Part shown: one piece after another, positions 43,141 through 51,631 of the stretch
How positions within the stretch are numbered: position 1 is the first letter of the stretch
Layout: each line of letters begins with the position of its first letter
From: an uncultured Verrucomicrobiales bacterium
GTDB taxonomy: Bacteria > Verrucomicrobiota > Verrucomicrobiia > Verrucomicrobiales > Akkermansiaceae
NCBI GenBank assembly: GCA_937928545.1
Contig: CALGJQ010000007.1
Coordinates: forward strand, 285,452 to 349,451
DNA length: 64,000 nucleotides
Direction: 5' to 3'
Made by a program: the position numbers and the translations under genes
The notes under the pieces: generated by a model
Told to the model about the DNA's origin: nothing
The model's input: the letters and a program-made list of their open reading frames with translations, nothing else
The model's database searches: none

Positions 43141-45012
43141 ATGATTCGCTTGCTTTTTGCACTTATACTCACTCCAAGCCTTCTCTTTGGCGGAGAGCGT
43201 CCCAACATTGTCTTTCTCTTATCGGAGGATAATTCCCACCACTACCTCGATCTCTTTTTTGAGGGAGGAGCTAAGACTCCTCACATCGCGGATTTGGCCG
43301 AAAAGGGCTTAGTTTTTGAAAACGCTTTTTCGAATGCTCCGGTGTGTTCAGTGGCTCGGACGACTCTCATCACAAGTTGCTATGGGCCGCGTATCGGGAC
43401 TCAATTTCACCGTCGATATGAACTCGCCGAGATGCCGGAGGGATTGAAAATGTTTCCAGCATACCTTCGCGATGCAGGCTACTATACGACGAACAATTCA
43501 AAAAAGGACTACAATGCGGTCGAGGGAACGGGCGTCTGGGATGAGAGCTCAAATAAGGCTTCATGGCGGGATCGGAAAGAGCAAACCCAGCCATTCTTCC
43601 ATATGCAGACTTTCAAGGAGTCGCATGAGGGATCACTTCATTTTTCGCAGGACGTTTATGCAAATCAGAAAACGAAGCACGATCCTAGCGGGGTGACCTT
43701 GCCCCCATATTTTCCTGATACTCCGCTCTTCCGCTACACGGTTGCGCGCTACTTGGATCGAATGGTCGAGATCGATGAGTTGATTGGGAAAACGGTGGCT
43801 CAGTTGACAGAGGACGGGCTCTTGGAAAATACCTTCATCTTTTACTTCGGTGATCACGGGGGTGTTCTTCCTCGTGGAAAGGGATACATCTACGATAGCG
43901 GTCTCCACATTCCACTGGTGGTGCGAGTTCCAGAGAAGTTTAAGCACATGGTCGATGCTGATTTAGGAAGTCGTCAAAAGGGGCTCGTGTCATTCATAGA
44001 CTTCGGTCCAACGGCACTGAAGTTGGCGGGGGTTCAAGTCCCTTCTCAAGTTGATGGCAAAGCATTCCTTGGTGAGGGAGTGAAGATGGATGAAGTGAAT
44101 GGGCGCGAGAGTGTCTTTGGCTATGCGGATCGATTTGATGAGAAATACGAATTTCTCCGCAGTCTTCGAACCAAGAAATACCAATACATTCGAGCTTATC
44201 AAAATTGGCTGCCTGATGGTTTGCAGAATAATTATCGCTACAAGATGTTGGCCTTTCAGGAGTGGCGGAAGTTGTCCGAAACTGGAAAGCTCAACGAGGT
44301 GCAGTCGGCTTTTCATAAGGCTAAGCCGGTGGAACTCCTCTTCGATACTCAAGCCGATCCTCATCAAGTGAAGAATCTCGCGAACGACCCAGCTCATGCA
44401 GAGGTCTTGAAATCGATGCGCGCAAAACTTCATGAAAAAGTGAGTGGGATATCTGACTTGAGCTTCTACCCCGAAAGTCACCTTATTTCTCATGCGATGA
44501 AAAATCCGGTGGCCTTTGGGAAAGAAAAGTCCGGAGAAATTGCTCGGCTTGTTGATGTTGCTGATCTCGCCCTGCTTCCTTTTGAGGAGGCGAAGCCGAA
44601 GGTTGAAGTTGCGCTAAAGTCATCCAACGAATTCGAACGGATGTGGGCAGCGATGGTTTGTAGTTCGTTTGGAAAAGAAGCCAAAGGTTTTGCCCCGATC
44701 TTGACGGAGCTTTCGAAGAGCGATGCTTCCAATATTGTTCGCGTGCGTTCCGCCGAGTTTCTAGGACTGTCCTCCTCAGGAGACCCGATGCCGACTTTGC
44801 TCGAGATTATTAATACGACTCAAGAACCAGTTCTTGCGATGGAGGCTCTGAATTCACTCGTTCTGTTTCAAGATTATCACGATGCCTATCGCGTGGAGCC
44901 AAAGGCGGTGAAACCGATTGCGAAATTTGGGAATTCGAAGGATCTCACTTGGCGATTGGAGTATCTCAATGGTGTTCACAATCAGCCTAAGAAAAGGAAG
45001 CGAGGAAAGTAA
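43141..45012 (+). CDS. Exported sulfatase with C-terminal repeat domain
   Basis: The 623-residue protein has a signal peptide (1-17, ending LLFGG) and a sulfatase fold with CSVARTTL at Cys69-Arg73, the CxxxR pattern read by formylglycine maturation of the Cys-type. HGGVLPRGKGYIYDSGLHIPLVVRVP is typical. The first metal motif reads SEDNSHHY (Glu29-Asp30). The last 150 residues (about 470-600) look like HEAT-type helical pairs, unusual for sulfatases. The long open frame continues upstream to 42697, but that part is antisense to the subunit 3 gene; the ATG at 43141 begins the signal peptide. The 42879-43140 gap shows nothing else. Confidence 0.9.
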   Translation: MIRLLFALILTPSLLFGGERPNIVFLLSEDNSHHYLDLFFEGGAKTPHIADLAEKGLVFENAFSNAPVCSVARTTLITSCYGPRIGTQFHRRYELAEMPEGLKMFPAYLRDAGYYTTNNSKKDYNAVEGTGVWDESSNKASWRDRKEQTQPFFHMQTFKESHEGSLHFSQDVYANQKTKHDPSGVTLPPYFPDTPLFRYTVARYLDRMVEIDELIGKTVAQLTEDGLLENTFIFYFGDHGGVLPRGKGYIYDSGLHIPLVVRVPEKFKHMVDADLGSRQKGLVSFIDFGPTALKLAGVQVPSQVDGKAFLGEGVKMDEVNGRESVFGYADRFDEKYEFLRSLRTKKYQYIRAYQNWLPDGLQNNYRYKMLAFQEWRKLSETGKLNEVQSAFHKAKPVELLFDTQADPHQVKNLANDPAHAEVLKSMRAKLHEKVSGISDLSFYPESHLISHAMKNPVAFGKEKSGEIARLVDVADLALLPFEEAKPKVEVALKSSNEFERMWAAMVCSSFGKEAKGFAPILTELSKSDASNIVRVRSAEFLGLSSSGDPMPTLLEIINTTQEPVLAMEALNSLVLFQDYHDAYRVEPKAVKPIAKFGNSKDLTWRLEYLNGVHNQPKKRKRGK

Positions 45013-45085
45013 GAGCGGGTGAGTCGTCAATCTGCGATCAATTGTTCTGTGTGACATGGCGTCGATGAAAGGTTTTGATACGGGC

Positions 45086-45961
45086 ATGAAGATTCTTTTG
45101 GTATTGGTGTCGGCTCTTGGGCTCGCTTTTGGTGATGCGAAGATTGGCGTGATGGAGACGGCGTTTGGCTATCGCTGTGAAGTTGAGAGTGTGCGTTTGG
45201 CGAAGGAGTCCGGATACGCTGGGGTGCAGATTCATACGGGTCGCTTGGGTAAGGATGGGAAGATGACGATCTCTGATCCCGAGATTCAGAAGCAATTTAT
45301 CGCGGCCTCGAAAAAACATGGGGTGGAGATCTGCTCGCTCTGTGCGGGGGCGATGAATCGAGTGAATGTCTGGCAAGATGGGGAGGCTCGGAAAAATGGC
45401 CTGAAGATCATGACTGAGTCATTGGCCGCTTGCGAGGCGCTGAGTTGTGAAACCTTATTATTCCCGTTTTTTGGGCCGTCGAATTTTCAGGATGAGGATG
45501 AAATTCTTGAGGGAGTCGCGAAGTTTATCGAAGAGATCTTGCCCGCGGCCAGAAAACATGGGGTGACGATCGGGCTGGAGTCACCAGTGACTTACGAGCG
45601 GGTGCAGGAGTTGCTGAAGCGCTTGGGCAATCCGAAGGAAGTGAAGATGTATTATGATACGGGGAATATGGGGCGCAAGGGGGAAGAGATCGGGAAAGCG
45701 CTACGAGCATTTGGAAAGGAAGGAATCTGTGAGGTCCACTTGAAGCCCAAGAACGGGGTCCATTTTGGCAAGGATGATGGCACGGATTTAGAGAAGTTGG
45801 CGGCGACCCTCGATGAGATCGGTTATGAGGGCTGGTTAGTCTTCGAGCAAGGTGGAGGGGTGAAGAAAGGAGAAGCCGAGTTGTCGAAAGAGAATTTGAT
45901 AGGAGTGAAAAAATTGGTGGCGATGCGGGAGTCTGTGAAAAGCCGCTCAGAGGCAGAGTGA
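45086..45961 (+). CDS. Exported sugar isomerase/epimerase-like TIM barrel
   Basis: The 291-residue protein has a signal peptide (MKILLVLVSALGLAFG) and an AP endonuclease 2-type TIM barrel: AGVQIHTGRLG, HGVTIGLESPVTYERV (metal-ligand Glu), MYYDTGNMG and CEVHLKPKNG followed by WLVFEQGGG. It resembles hydroxypyruvate isomerase or inosose-type epimerases. It is probably periplasmic and may handle a sugar released by the sulfatase just upstream (73-base gap, same strand). The upstream ATG at 45056 would add ten residues before the signal peptide and is less likely. Confidence 0.82.
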   Translation: MKILLVLVSALGLAFGDAKIGVMETAFGYRCEVESVRLAKESGYAGVQIHTGRLGKDGKMTISDPEIQKQFIAASKKHGVEICSLCAGAMNRVNVWQDGEARKNGLKIMTESLAACEALSCETLLFPFFGPSNFQDEDEILEGVAKFIEEILPAARKHGVTIGLESPVTYERVQELLKRLGNPKEVKMYYDTGNMGRKGEEIGKALRAFGKEGICEVHLKPKNGVHFGKDDGTDLEKLAATLDEIGYEGWLVFEQGGGVKKGEAELSKENLIGVKKLVAMRESVKSRSEAE

Positions 45962-46126
45962 TCTGTAGATTTCACCCGAAAATAACAGTGGTTGGTTCAC
46001 TTGCGCGAGTGAGGCGATCGTGATCTCGCTTGGAGAATGGACTTGTTCTTTGAGCCGACGGTTTCTCAGTGTGAGAAGTGAGAGGGTTCTCGGGGTAAGC
46101 ACATGAAAGTGCCAAAAAGGGCTGAT

Positions 46127-47344
46127 CTAAGCAGGTGCTCGGTTTTTGCTGAGGGGAATGGTGAGGATGACGGCAAAAAGAACGCAGGCGGTACTGACCC
46201 AGAGGCAGGCGGAGAGGCCAGCCCAGGCGTAGGTGAGGCCGGAGAGGAGGGTGCCGATGAGGCGTCCGCCGGCATTTGCCATGTAGTAGAAGCCGACGTT
46301 GAGTGCGGCTTTGTCGGCATCGGAGTAGGCGAGGATGAGGTAGGAATGGAGGGCAGAATTCATCGCGAAGACGACACCAAAAACGAGGAGTCCGCCGAGG
46401 ATGGTGGGGACGAGGTGAAAGTTGTTTTGGACGGCGAGGGCTAAGGCTGCGCTGACAATGAAGAGGATGATGCCCCAGCGGAGGGTGGATTGTGCGGATT
46501 GGTGGATCTCTTCTTTTTTACGGAGGAATTTGGGAGCGCTGGCTTGCACGATGCCGTAGCCAATGACCCAGGTGGCCATGAAGGCTCCGGTGGTGCTGTG
46601 GGACCATTCGAAAACGGAACTGAGGAAGACGGGGAGTCCAACGACAAACCAGACATCGCGCGAAGCGAAGAGGAAGAAGCGGGCGGCGGAGAGGATATTG
46701 ATCTCGCGGGTTTTGGAGAAGAGCTCGCGGAATTTGGTCTTTTGCTTTGAGCGGCCGAGGTCTCCTTTGAGAGTGAACTTAATGAGAAGTAAGGTGAGGC
46801 CGAGGGCGATGGCCATGGAGTAAAGAGCCCAGTGAAAGCCGAGGGTGGCGAGGAGGAAGCCGCCGAGGAAGAAGCCGATTCCTTTGAGGGCGTTTTTTGA
46901 TCCGGTGAGGAGGGCGACCCATTTAAAGAGGCCGGATTGGGCTTCAGTCGTATCCTTGGGGACGAGGACGCGGACCGCGCTTTTGGAACTCATTTTGGTG
47001 AGGTCTTTGGCGATGCCGGAGAGGGCTTGGGTGCCCATGATGTAGGCGATGGTGAGCGGGAGCGCCCAGGTGGGATTGAGGAGGGAGAGGAGGAGGAGAG
47101 AGAGGATTTGGAGGAAGAGGCCGGAGGTCAGGGTGATTCTGAGGCCTTTTGAGGAGGCGAGCCAGCCGCCGAAGAGGTTGGTGAGGATGCCGCAGAATTC
47201 GTAGAGGAGGAAGAGGAAGGCGAGTTGAAGGGCGGTGAGGCCGCGGTCGTGAAAGTGGAGGAGGACGAGCATGCGCAAAGCGCCATCGGTTAGGGTGAAA
47301 ACCCAGTAAGCGAGGGTGACGAGGGCGTAGGCGCGGGAAGTCAT
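46127..47344 (-). CDS. arsJ: ArsJ-type organoarsenical efflux permease (MFS)
   Basis: The 405-residue major facilitator protein has about 12 hydrophobic helices and the ArsJ-specific opening YALVTLAYWVFTLTDGALRMLVLLHF, IAKDLTKMSSKSAVR and FKWVALLTGSKNALKGIGFFLGG. ArsJ exports 1-arseno-3-phosphoglycerate, which then breaks down to arsenate outside. The partner GAPDH gene lies upstream on the same strand, separated by 167 bases that contain inverted-repeat element B. The pair lets the cell remove arsenate without reducing it. Confidence 0.88.
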   Translation of the reverse strand: MTSRAYALVTLAYWVFTLTDGALRMLVLLHFHDRGLTALQLAFLFLLYEFCGILTNLFGGWLASSKGLRITLTSGLFLQILSLLLLSLLNPTWALPLTIAYIMGTQALSGIAKDLTKMSSKSAVRVLVPKDTTEAQSGLFKWVALLTGSKNALKGIGFFLGGFLLATLGFHWALYSMAIALGLTLLLIKFTLKGDLGRSKQKTKFRELFSKTREINILSAARFFLFASRDVWFVVGLPVFLSSVFEWSHSTTGAFMATWVIGYGIVQASAPKFLRKKEEIHQSAQSTLRWGIILFIVSAALALAVQNNFHLVPTILGGLLVFGVVFAMNSALHSYLILAYSDADKAALNVGFYYMANAGGRLIGTLLSGLTYAWAGLSACLWVSTACVLFAVILTIPLSKNRAPA

Positions 47345-47373
47345 GAGAATGGACGAATGATGGGGGCTTGGGT

Positions 47374-47492
47374 AATCTTCAAGAATCTGTGAAAATCCTC
47401 ATAAATCTGTGTTAGATTTCTTCTTGAGAATCGATTTCAGGTCTTTTTTTTAACACAGATTTATGAGGATTGAGGGAGGATTCTTGAAGATT
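47374..47492. repeat. Gene-less inverted-repeat element B
   Basis: The left arm (47374-47414) reads AATCTTCAAGAATCTGTG, then AAAATCCTCATAAATCTGTG and TTA; the right arm (47452-47492) is its complement, with only the middle few bases differing. The arms are about 41 bases long with a spacer of about 37 bases. Element A (18461-18600) has the same arms. It lies in the gap between gap and arsJ, so the transcript would carry a long stem-loop that could end or pause transcription. Confidence 0.75.
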
Positions 47493-47511
47493 GGGACCTG
47501 CTAGGGGGCTT

Positions 47512-48513
47512 CTATAGAGCAGCAGCGACTTGCCTGGTCAGATCCATCATCCGGTTGGCATATCCCCATTCGTTGTCGTACCAGACGAGGAGTTTGAGTT
47601 GGGTGCCGTTGACCATCATGGTGGAGGGGGCGTCGATGATGCCGGAGCGGGGGTCGTTGACGTAGTCGGCGCTGACGAGGGGGCGTTCTTCGTAGCCGAG
47701 GATGCCGGCGAGGGAGGTGAGGGAGGCTTGCTTGAGGGCGGCGTTGACTTCTTCGACGGTGGTTTCTTTTTGGAGTTCGAAGACGCAGTCGGTGAGGGAG
47801 GCATTGAGAAGGGGAACGCGGACCGCGACTCCATTGAGGAGGCCTTTGAGCTCGGGGTAAATCATGGTGATGGCGGTGGCGCTTCCGGTGGTGGTGGGAA
47901 TGAGGGAGTTGACGGCGGAGCGGGCGCGGCGGAGGTCGGCGTGTGGGGCGTCGACGATGGTTTGGGTGTTGGTGAGGTCGTGCATGGTGGTGATCATGCC
48001 GTGCTTGATGCCGAAGGTTTCGTGGATGACTTTGACGGCGGGGGCGATGCAGTTGGTGGTGCAGGAGGCGGCGGTGATGAGATGGTTCTCGGCAGGATCG
48101 TAAAGGTGGTCATTGCAACCCACGACGACGTTGAGCGCGCCTTCTTTGACGGGGGCGGCGACGATGACTTTTTTGACGCCTTGGTCGAAGTAGTTTTGGA
48201 GAAGCTCAGGAGTGCGGAACTTGCCGGAGCACTCGAGGACGATGTCGCAGTCCGACCAGTCGGTGGCTTCGATGGTGTCGTTTTGGGAGTGGGTGATGCG
48301 ATGGCCGTCGATCGTGAGGGAGTTTTCGTCGCTGTTGATGTCGTGATCCCAAGTTCCGTGAACGGTGTCGAATTGGAGGAGGTGGGCTGAGGTGGCGGCG
48401 GGGCCGTGTGCTTCGTTGATGTGGACGAAGTTGAGGTTGGGGTCGCCGAAGGCGGCGCGGAGGTCGAGGCGTCCGATGCGGCCGAAGCCGTTGATTCCGA
48501 TTTTGGTGCTCAT
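47512..48513 (-). CDS. ArsJ-associated glyceraldehyde-3-phosphate dehydrogenase
   Basis: The 333-residue enzyme has [11 protein letters not shown] at the start, catalytic Cys151 in ASCTTNC and His178, and ends [15 protein letters not shown]. It matches the arsenic-operon GAPDH variant (text such as [21 protein letters not shown]), which uses arsenate in place of phosphate to make 1-arseno-3-phosphoglycerate. The ATGA overlap with the DUF6428 gene and the arsJ gene downstream identify the set as an arsenate-detoxification operon. It is probably not the glycolytic enzyme. Confidence 0.88.
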   Translation of the reverse strand: MSTKIGINGFGRIGRLDLRAAFGDPNLNFVHINEAHGPAATSAHLLQFDTVHGTWDHDINSDENSLTIDGHRITHSQNDTIEATDWSDCDIVLECSGKFRTPELLQNYFDQGVKKVIVAAPVKEGALNVVVGCNDHLYDPAENHLITAASCTTNCIAPAVKVIHETFGIKHGMITTMHDLTNTQTIVDAPHADLRRARSAVNSLIPTTTGSATAITMIYPELKGLLNGVAVRVPLLNASLTDCVFELQKETTVEEVNAALKQASLTSLAGILGYEERPLVSADYVNDPRSGIIDAPSTMMVNGTQLKLLVWYDNEWGYANRMMDLTRQVAAAL

Positions 48514-49001
48514 TTTTTAATACGTTTGAAAGTTTGGAGGGAGCCAGTGAGTCCTTTGGTAGGGATCTCGGGAAGGCTGAAGTCGGGTTTGGGAAGGCAG
48601 ATGTCCTTGGCGAGACAGTCGGCCTTTTTGAGAGAGAGGATGAAGTTGAGGGCCGGACCGGTGGGATCGACTGATGCGATGGGGAGGCGGGTGAGGACGG
48701 GGGCTTCGATCTCGAATTCGATTTCGACTTCGGGGTTCGGAAAGAGGTCAGCGGCGAGTTCGACGATATGGGCGAGTTTACCTGCCTGAATGCGGTGGTT
48801 GTAGTCGTTGGCAACCCAGACTTGGAGGACGCCGGTGTGCTCGTGATGTCGTTTGCCGCCGCAATCGATGAACTCCTTTGAGCAGGCTCCGATCTCGGTG
48901 ATGTGAAAATGATCTGGCGCGGTGGAGCCATCGGGCAGGGTAAGGGTGATGCCCTTGCTGGGATTCTCTTTGAGGAGTTTAAGGAAGTCGGCGAAGGTCA
49001 T
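48510..49001 (-). CDS. DUF6428 family protein
   Basis: The 163-residue protein resembles the DUF6428 family seen in arsenic operons of Bacteroidetes and other phyla, with [39 protein letters not shown] as the main signature; the span of Cys, His, His, Glu, and Asp might bind a metal or metalloid. Function is unknown. It is the first gene of the set DUF6428-GAPDH-ArsJ. No ArsR-type regulator is seen close by; the upstream region also holds the rpsP terminator. Confidence 0.8.
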   Translation of the reverse strand: MTFADFLKLLKENPSKGITLTLPDGSTAPDHFHITEIGACSKEFIDCGGKRHHEHTGVLQVWVANDYNHRIQAGKLAHIVELAADLFPNPEVEIEFEIEAPVLTRLPIASVDPTGPALNFILSLKKADCLAKDICLPKPDFSLPEIPTKGLTGSLQTFKRIKK

Positions 49002-49042
49002 TTCTCTGAGAGGAAGGTTTTGGTGGGAGGGGAACTTGTCAA

Positions 49043-49078
49043 AACGAAAAATCCCGCAGTCCGGAGACGGCGGGATTT
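49043..49078 (-). terminator. Rho-independent terminator of rpsP
   Basis: On the minus strand the stem is AAATCCCGC with GCGGGATTT (9 pairs, 49070-49078 and 49049-49057) around a 12-base loop, followed by TTCGTTTT. It lies 24 bases after the rpsP stop and in front of the DUF6428 start. Confidence 0.85.
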
Positions 49079-49101
49079 GGAAAGTGATTCAAAGGGAGGC
49101 T

Positions 49102-49344
49102 TTAGGAAGCTTTGCGCACCTTTTTAATGATGCTGGCAACGGTTCCGCTGGGCTTTGCGCCTACGCCGAGCCATTTGTCGGCTTTTTCGAGGTCGAGGGT
49201 GTAATTTTCACCTTCAGCCATTGGGTTGTAAGTACCGAGTTGCTCGATATAACGTCCATCGCGACGCTTGCGGCTGTCAACAGCTACGATTTTGTAATAA
49301 GGACGGTCCTTGGAACCTTGGCGAGTGAGTCGGAGAGCTACCAT
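49102..49344 (-). CDS. rpsP: Ribosomal protein S16
   Basis: The 80-residue protein reads [41 protein letters not shown], and ends in a lysine-rich tail; this is the normal size and pattern of S16 of the small ribosomal subunit. The ATG at 49342-49344 is chosen; an earlier ATG at 49395 would add 17 residues that do not match the family. rpsP is often found with rimM and trmD, but neither is nearby here. A clear hairpin terminator follows the stop. Confidence 0.96.
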   Translation of the reverse strand: MVALRLTRQGSKDRPYYKIVAVDSRKRRDGRYIEQLGTYNPMAEGENYTLDLEKADKWLGVGAKPSGTVASIIKKVRKAS

Positions 49345-49447
49345 AAAATAGTGGTGTTGGGCGCGGAAGCTGCCGGAAGATTGGGGGATTGCCAAGGTTT
49401 TTCTAAAGGTTTTTTGGGGATCGTTTTGTGGACGATTTTTGGGAAAT

Positions 49448-50197
49448 CTAGGCTCGATAGAAGGCTCGGTAGTCCTTCGGGCTCATGTGCATGACTGAAA
49501 TGAAGGCCCGAGTGAAGGAGGCGTGTTCTTGATAGGCGAGGGAGGCGGCGATTTGACCAATGCTGAGGGTGGTGCTGAGGAGCTTTTCACAAGCAGCAGC
49601 GACGCGGGCGCGGACAAGGTATTGTCTAGGGGTGGTGCCGAGGTATTGGCGAAAGCGCCGTTCGAGGCTGCTGACGGACATGCCGGCTTGTTTTGCGAGG
49701 AGGGGGACGTTGATATCTTCGCCGAGGTTTTGGTGGATTTGGTCGATGAGGTCGGAAATGGCGCGGTGAGGAGTGGGGAGCGGCGGGCCTTCGCCGTGTT
49801 CGAGTCTTCGAGAGACACCCGCAGTGCCCATGACTTGGCGATTTTTACCAAAAAGGGGGATTTTGGAGGTCATGCGCCATTCGATGCCTCCGCCGGGGCG
49901 GGTGATGAGCTCGAGCTTATTATGGAGCGGTTTGGATGAGTGGATGACGCGTTTATCGTCGCTTTTGAAGAATTTGGCCATGGTGGGGGGGAAGAGGGAC
50001 TCATCGGTTTCTCCGACGAGGTCTTCGGGGGTGCGTTGGAGGAGTTGGGCGTAGGCGCGATTGGCAAAGACGATGATTCCTTGTTGGTCTTTCATCCAGA
50101 ACATGACGTCAGGGAGGGCCTCGAAGAGTCCGAGGGCGATTTGACCGGGCTGGAGTTTTTGGGTGAATTCGGAAAAGCGGGTATCGGTTGTCTGCAT
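49448..50197 (-). CDS. PAS-AraC transcriptional regulator
   Basis: The 249-residue protein has an N-terminal PAS domain (residues 27-130: [26 protein letters not shown]) and a C-terminal AraC/XylS pair of helix-turn-helix motifs (about 155-245: [31 protein letters not shown], ending [11 protein letters not shown]). The PAS fold probably binds a ligand or heme-like cofactor; the AraC domain binds DNA. It is divergent from xylA (117-base gap), so it is the likely regulator of the pentose cluster. Confidence 0.9.
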   Translation of the reverse strand: MQTTDTRFSEFTQKLQPGQIALGLFEALPDVMFWMKDQQGIIVFANRAYAQLLQRTPEDLVGETDESLFPPTMAKFFKSDDKRVIHSSKPLHNKLELITRPGGGIEWRMTSKIPLFGKNRQVMGTAGVSRRLEHGEGPPLPTPHRAISDLIDQIHQNLGEDINVPLLAKQAGMSVSSLERRFRQYLGTTPRQYLVRARVAAACEKLLSTTLSIGQIAASLAYQEHASFTRAFISVMHMSPKDYRAFYRA

Positions 50198-50275
50198 ACT
50201 GAATGACGAATTAGGACAAAAAAACGATGGAATGGATCATGGCCAGCGCAAAGAACTTTCTGCTAGCTTCCTCTT

Positions 50276-50297
50276 GCGGTTGGGATGATCCTGCCGC
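50276..50297. promoter_or_regulatory. Dyad in the xylA/regulator gap
   Basis: GCGGTTGGGATGATCCTGCC followed by GC is an imperfect palindrome (GCGG...GAT/ATC...CCGC) centred at 50286, 18 bases before xylA. It could be an operator for the divergent AraC-type regulator. Support is weak: short arms and no second copy. Confidence 0.25.
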
Positions 50298-50314
50298 TTC
50301 ACACAACATAGAAT

Positions 50315-51625
50315 ATGTCCGAATACTTTCCAAATATCCCAAAGATCAAATACGAGGGGGCTGACTCCGATAATCCGCTCGCTTTCCATCACTATAATCC
50401 TGATGAAGTTATTGGTGGGAAAACGATGCGCGATCACATGCGCTTCGGGGCCGCTTATTGGCACTGCATGAGAAATGGCTTGGGCGATCCTTTTGGCGAT
50501 GGCACTGCAATCATGCCTTGGGACAATGGCGAAGATACTTTAGAGAACGCCTTGGGGCGGGTGCCAGTGTTCTTCGAGTTCCTCGATAAGATCGACATTG
50601 ATTACTACTGCTTCCACGACCGCGACATCTCTCCGGAGGGTGAGACGCTCAGCAAGACTCACGAGATGTTTCATCGAGTGGTTGATGAGCTTGAGACGTT
50701 CCAGAACCAGACCGGTAAGAAGCTTCTGTGGGGCACCGCGTGTCTCTTTAGTCATCCTCGGTATGCACAGGGTGCGTCGACTTCTCCTAGTGCAGATGTT
50801 TTCGCTTACGGGGCGAGTCAGGTTAAAAATGCTCTCGATGCGACCCATCGTCTCGGAGGTCCTGGTTACACTTTTTGGGGTGGACGTGAGGGCTACGGTT
50901 CTTTGATCAATACCGACATGAAGCGTGAGGTGGATCATCTCGCGGCCTTCCTTCACATGGCGGTCGATTACGCTAAGAAGATTGGCTACAAGGGGCAGTT
51001 CTACATCGAGCCGAAGCCTCGTGAACCGTCCACGCACCAGTATGATTCTGATTCGGCGGCGTGTTTGAATTTCCTGCGTGAGTATGACCTTCTCGATCAC
51101 TTCAAATTGAACATTGAAACGAACCACGCGACTTTGGCCGGTCACACCATGGAGCATGAGCTTGAGGTGGCGATGGGTGCGAATGCGCTCGGTTCGATTG
51201 ATGCGAACCGTGGTGATGAGCTTCTTGGTTGGGATACCGATCAGTTTCCAACCAACCTCTATGGCACGACGAACGTCATGTTGCGTCTTCTTAAGATGGG
51301 CGGCTTTACGACAGGTGGCTTGAACTTTGATGCGAAGCGTCGTCGTGAGAGTCATGAGCCTGAGGACCTTTTCCACGCGCATATTGGTGGCATGGATGCC
51401 TTCGCTCGTGGTCTTAAGATTGCTGATAAGATCATCGCAGACGGTCGCTTTGATGAGTTCGTGAAGACCCGCTACTCGTCTTACGATGGTGGAGTTGGAG
51501 CAGAGATCGAGTCTGGTAAAGCAACTCTGGAGTCCCTCAATGACTACGCTCAGGAGATTGCGCCGCCGCAACTTGCGAGCGGTCGTCAGGAGCGCTTGGA
51601 GAATCTTCTTAACGATTACATTTAG
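50315..51625 (+). CDS. xylA: Xylose isomerase
   Basis: The 436-residue protein has the typical length and motifs of the longer (group II) xylose isomerases: [10 protein letters not shown] (His101, Asp104), [15 protein letters not shown] (substrate loop), [16 protein letters not shown] (metal-ligand Glu), [14 protein letters not shown] and GWDTDQFPT. It converts D-xylose to D-xylulose, with two divalent metal ions, in the cytoplasm. It is followed by xylB after 6 bases and is the first gene of the sugar cluster; the start is set by the conserved N-terminus. Confidence 0.97.
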   Translation: MSEYFPNIPKIKYEGADSDNPLAFHHYNPDEVIGGKTMRDHMRFGAAYWHCMRNGLGDPFGDGTAIMPWDNGEDTLENALGRVPVFFEFLDKIDIDYYCFHDRDISPEGETLSKTHEMFHRVVDELETFQNQTGKKLLWGTACLFSHPRYAQGASTSPSADVFAYGASQVKNALDATHRLGGPGYTFWGGREGYGSLINTDMKREVDHLAAFLHMAVDYAKKIGYKGQFYIEPKPREPSTHQYDSDSAACLNFLREYDLLDHFKLNIETNHATLAGHTMEHELEVAMGANALGSIDANRGDELLGWDTDQFPTNLYGTTNVMLRLLKMGGFTTGGLNFDAKRRRESHEPEDLFHAHIGGMDAFARGLKIADKIIADGRFDEFVKTRYSSYDGGVGAEIESGKATLESLNDYAQEIAPPQLASGRQERLENLLNDYI

Positions 51626-51631
51626 TAATTT

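Noticed and set aside
47530..48390. Long plus-strand frame of 286 codons opposite the GAPDH gene
   Set aside because: Gly/Val/Asp-rich shadow of a GC-biased coding strand; the GAPDH frame on the minus strand is certain.
49035..49042. A TTGACA-like hexamer on the minus strand before DUF6428
   Set aside because: No acceptable -10 element at the right distance, and it overlaps the terminator tail of rpsP.
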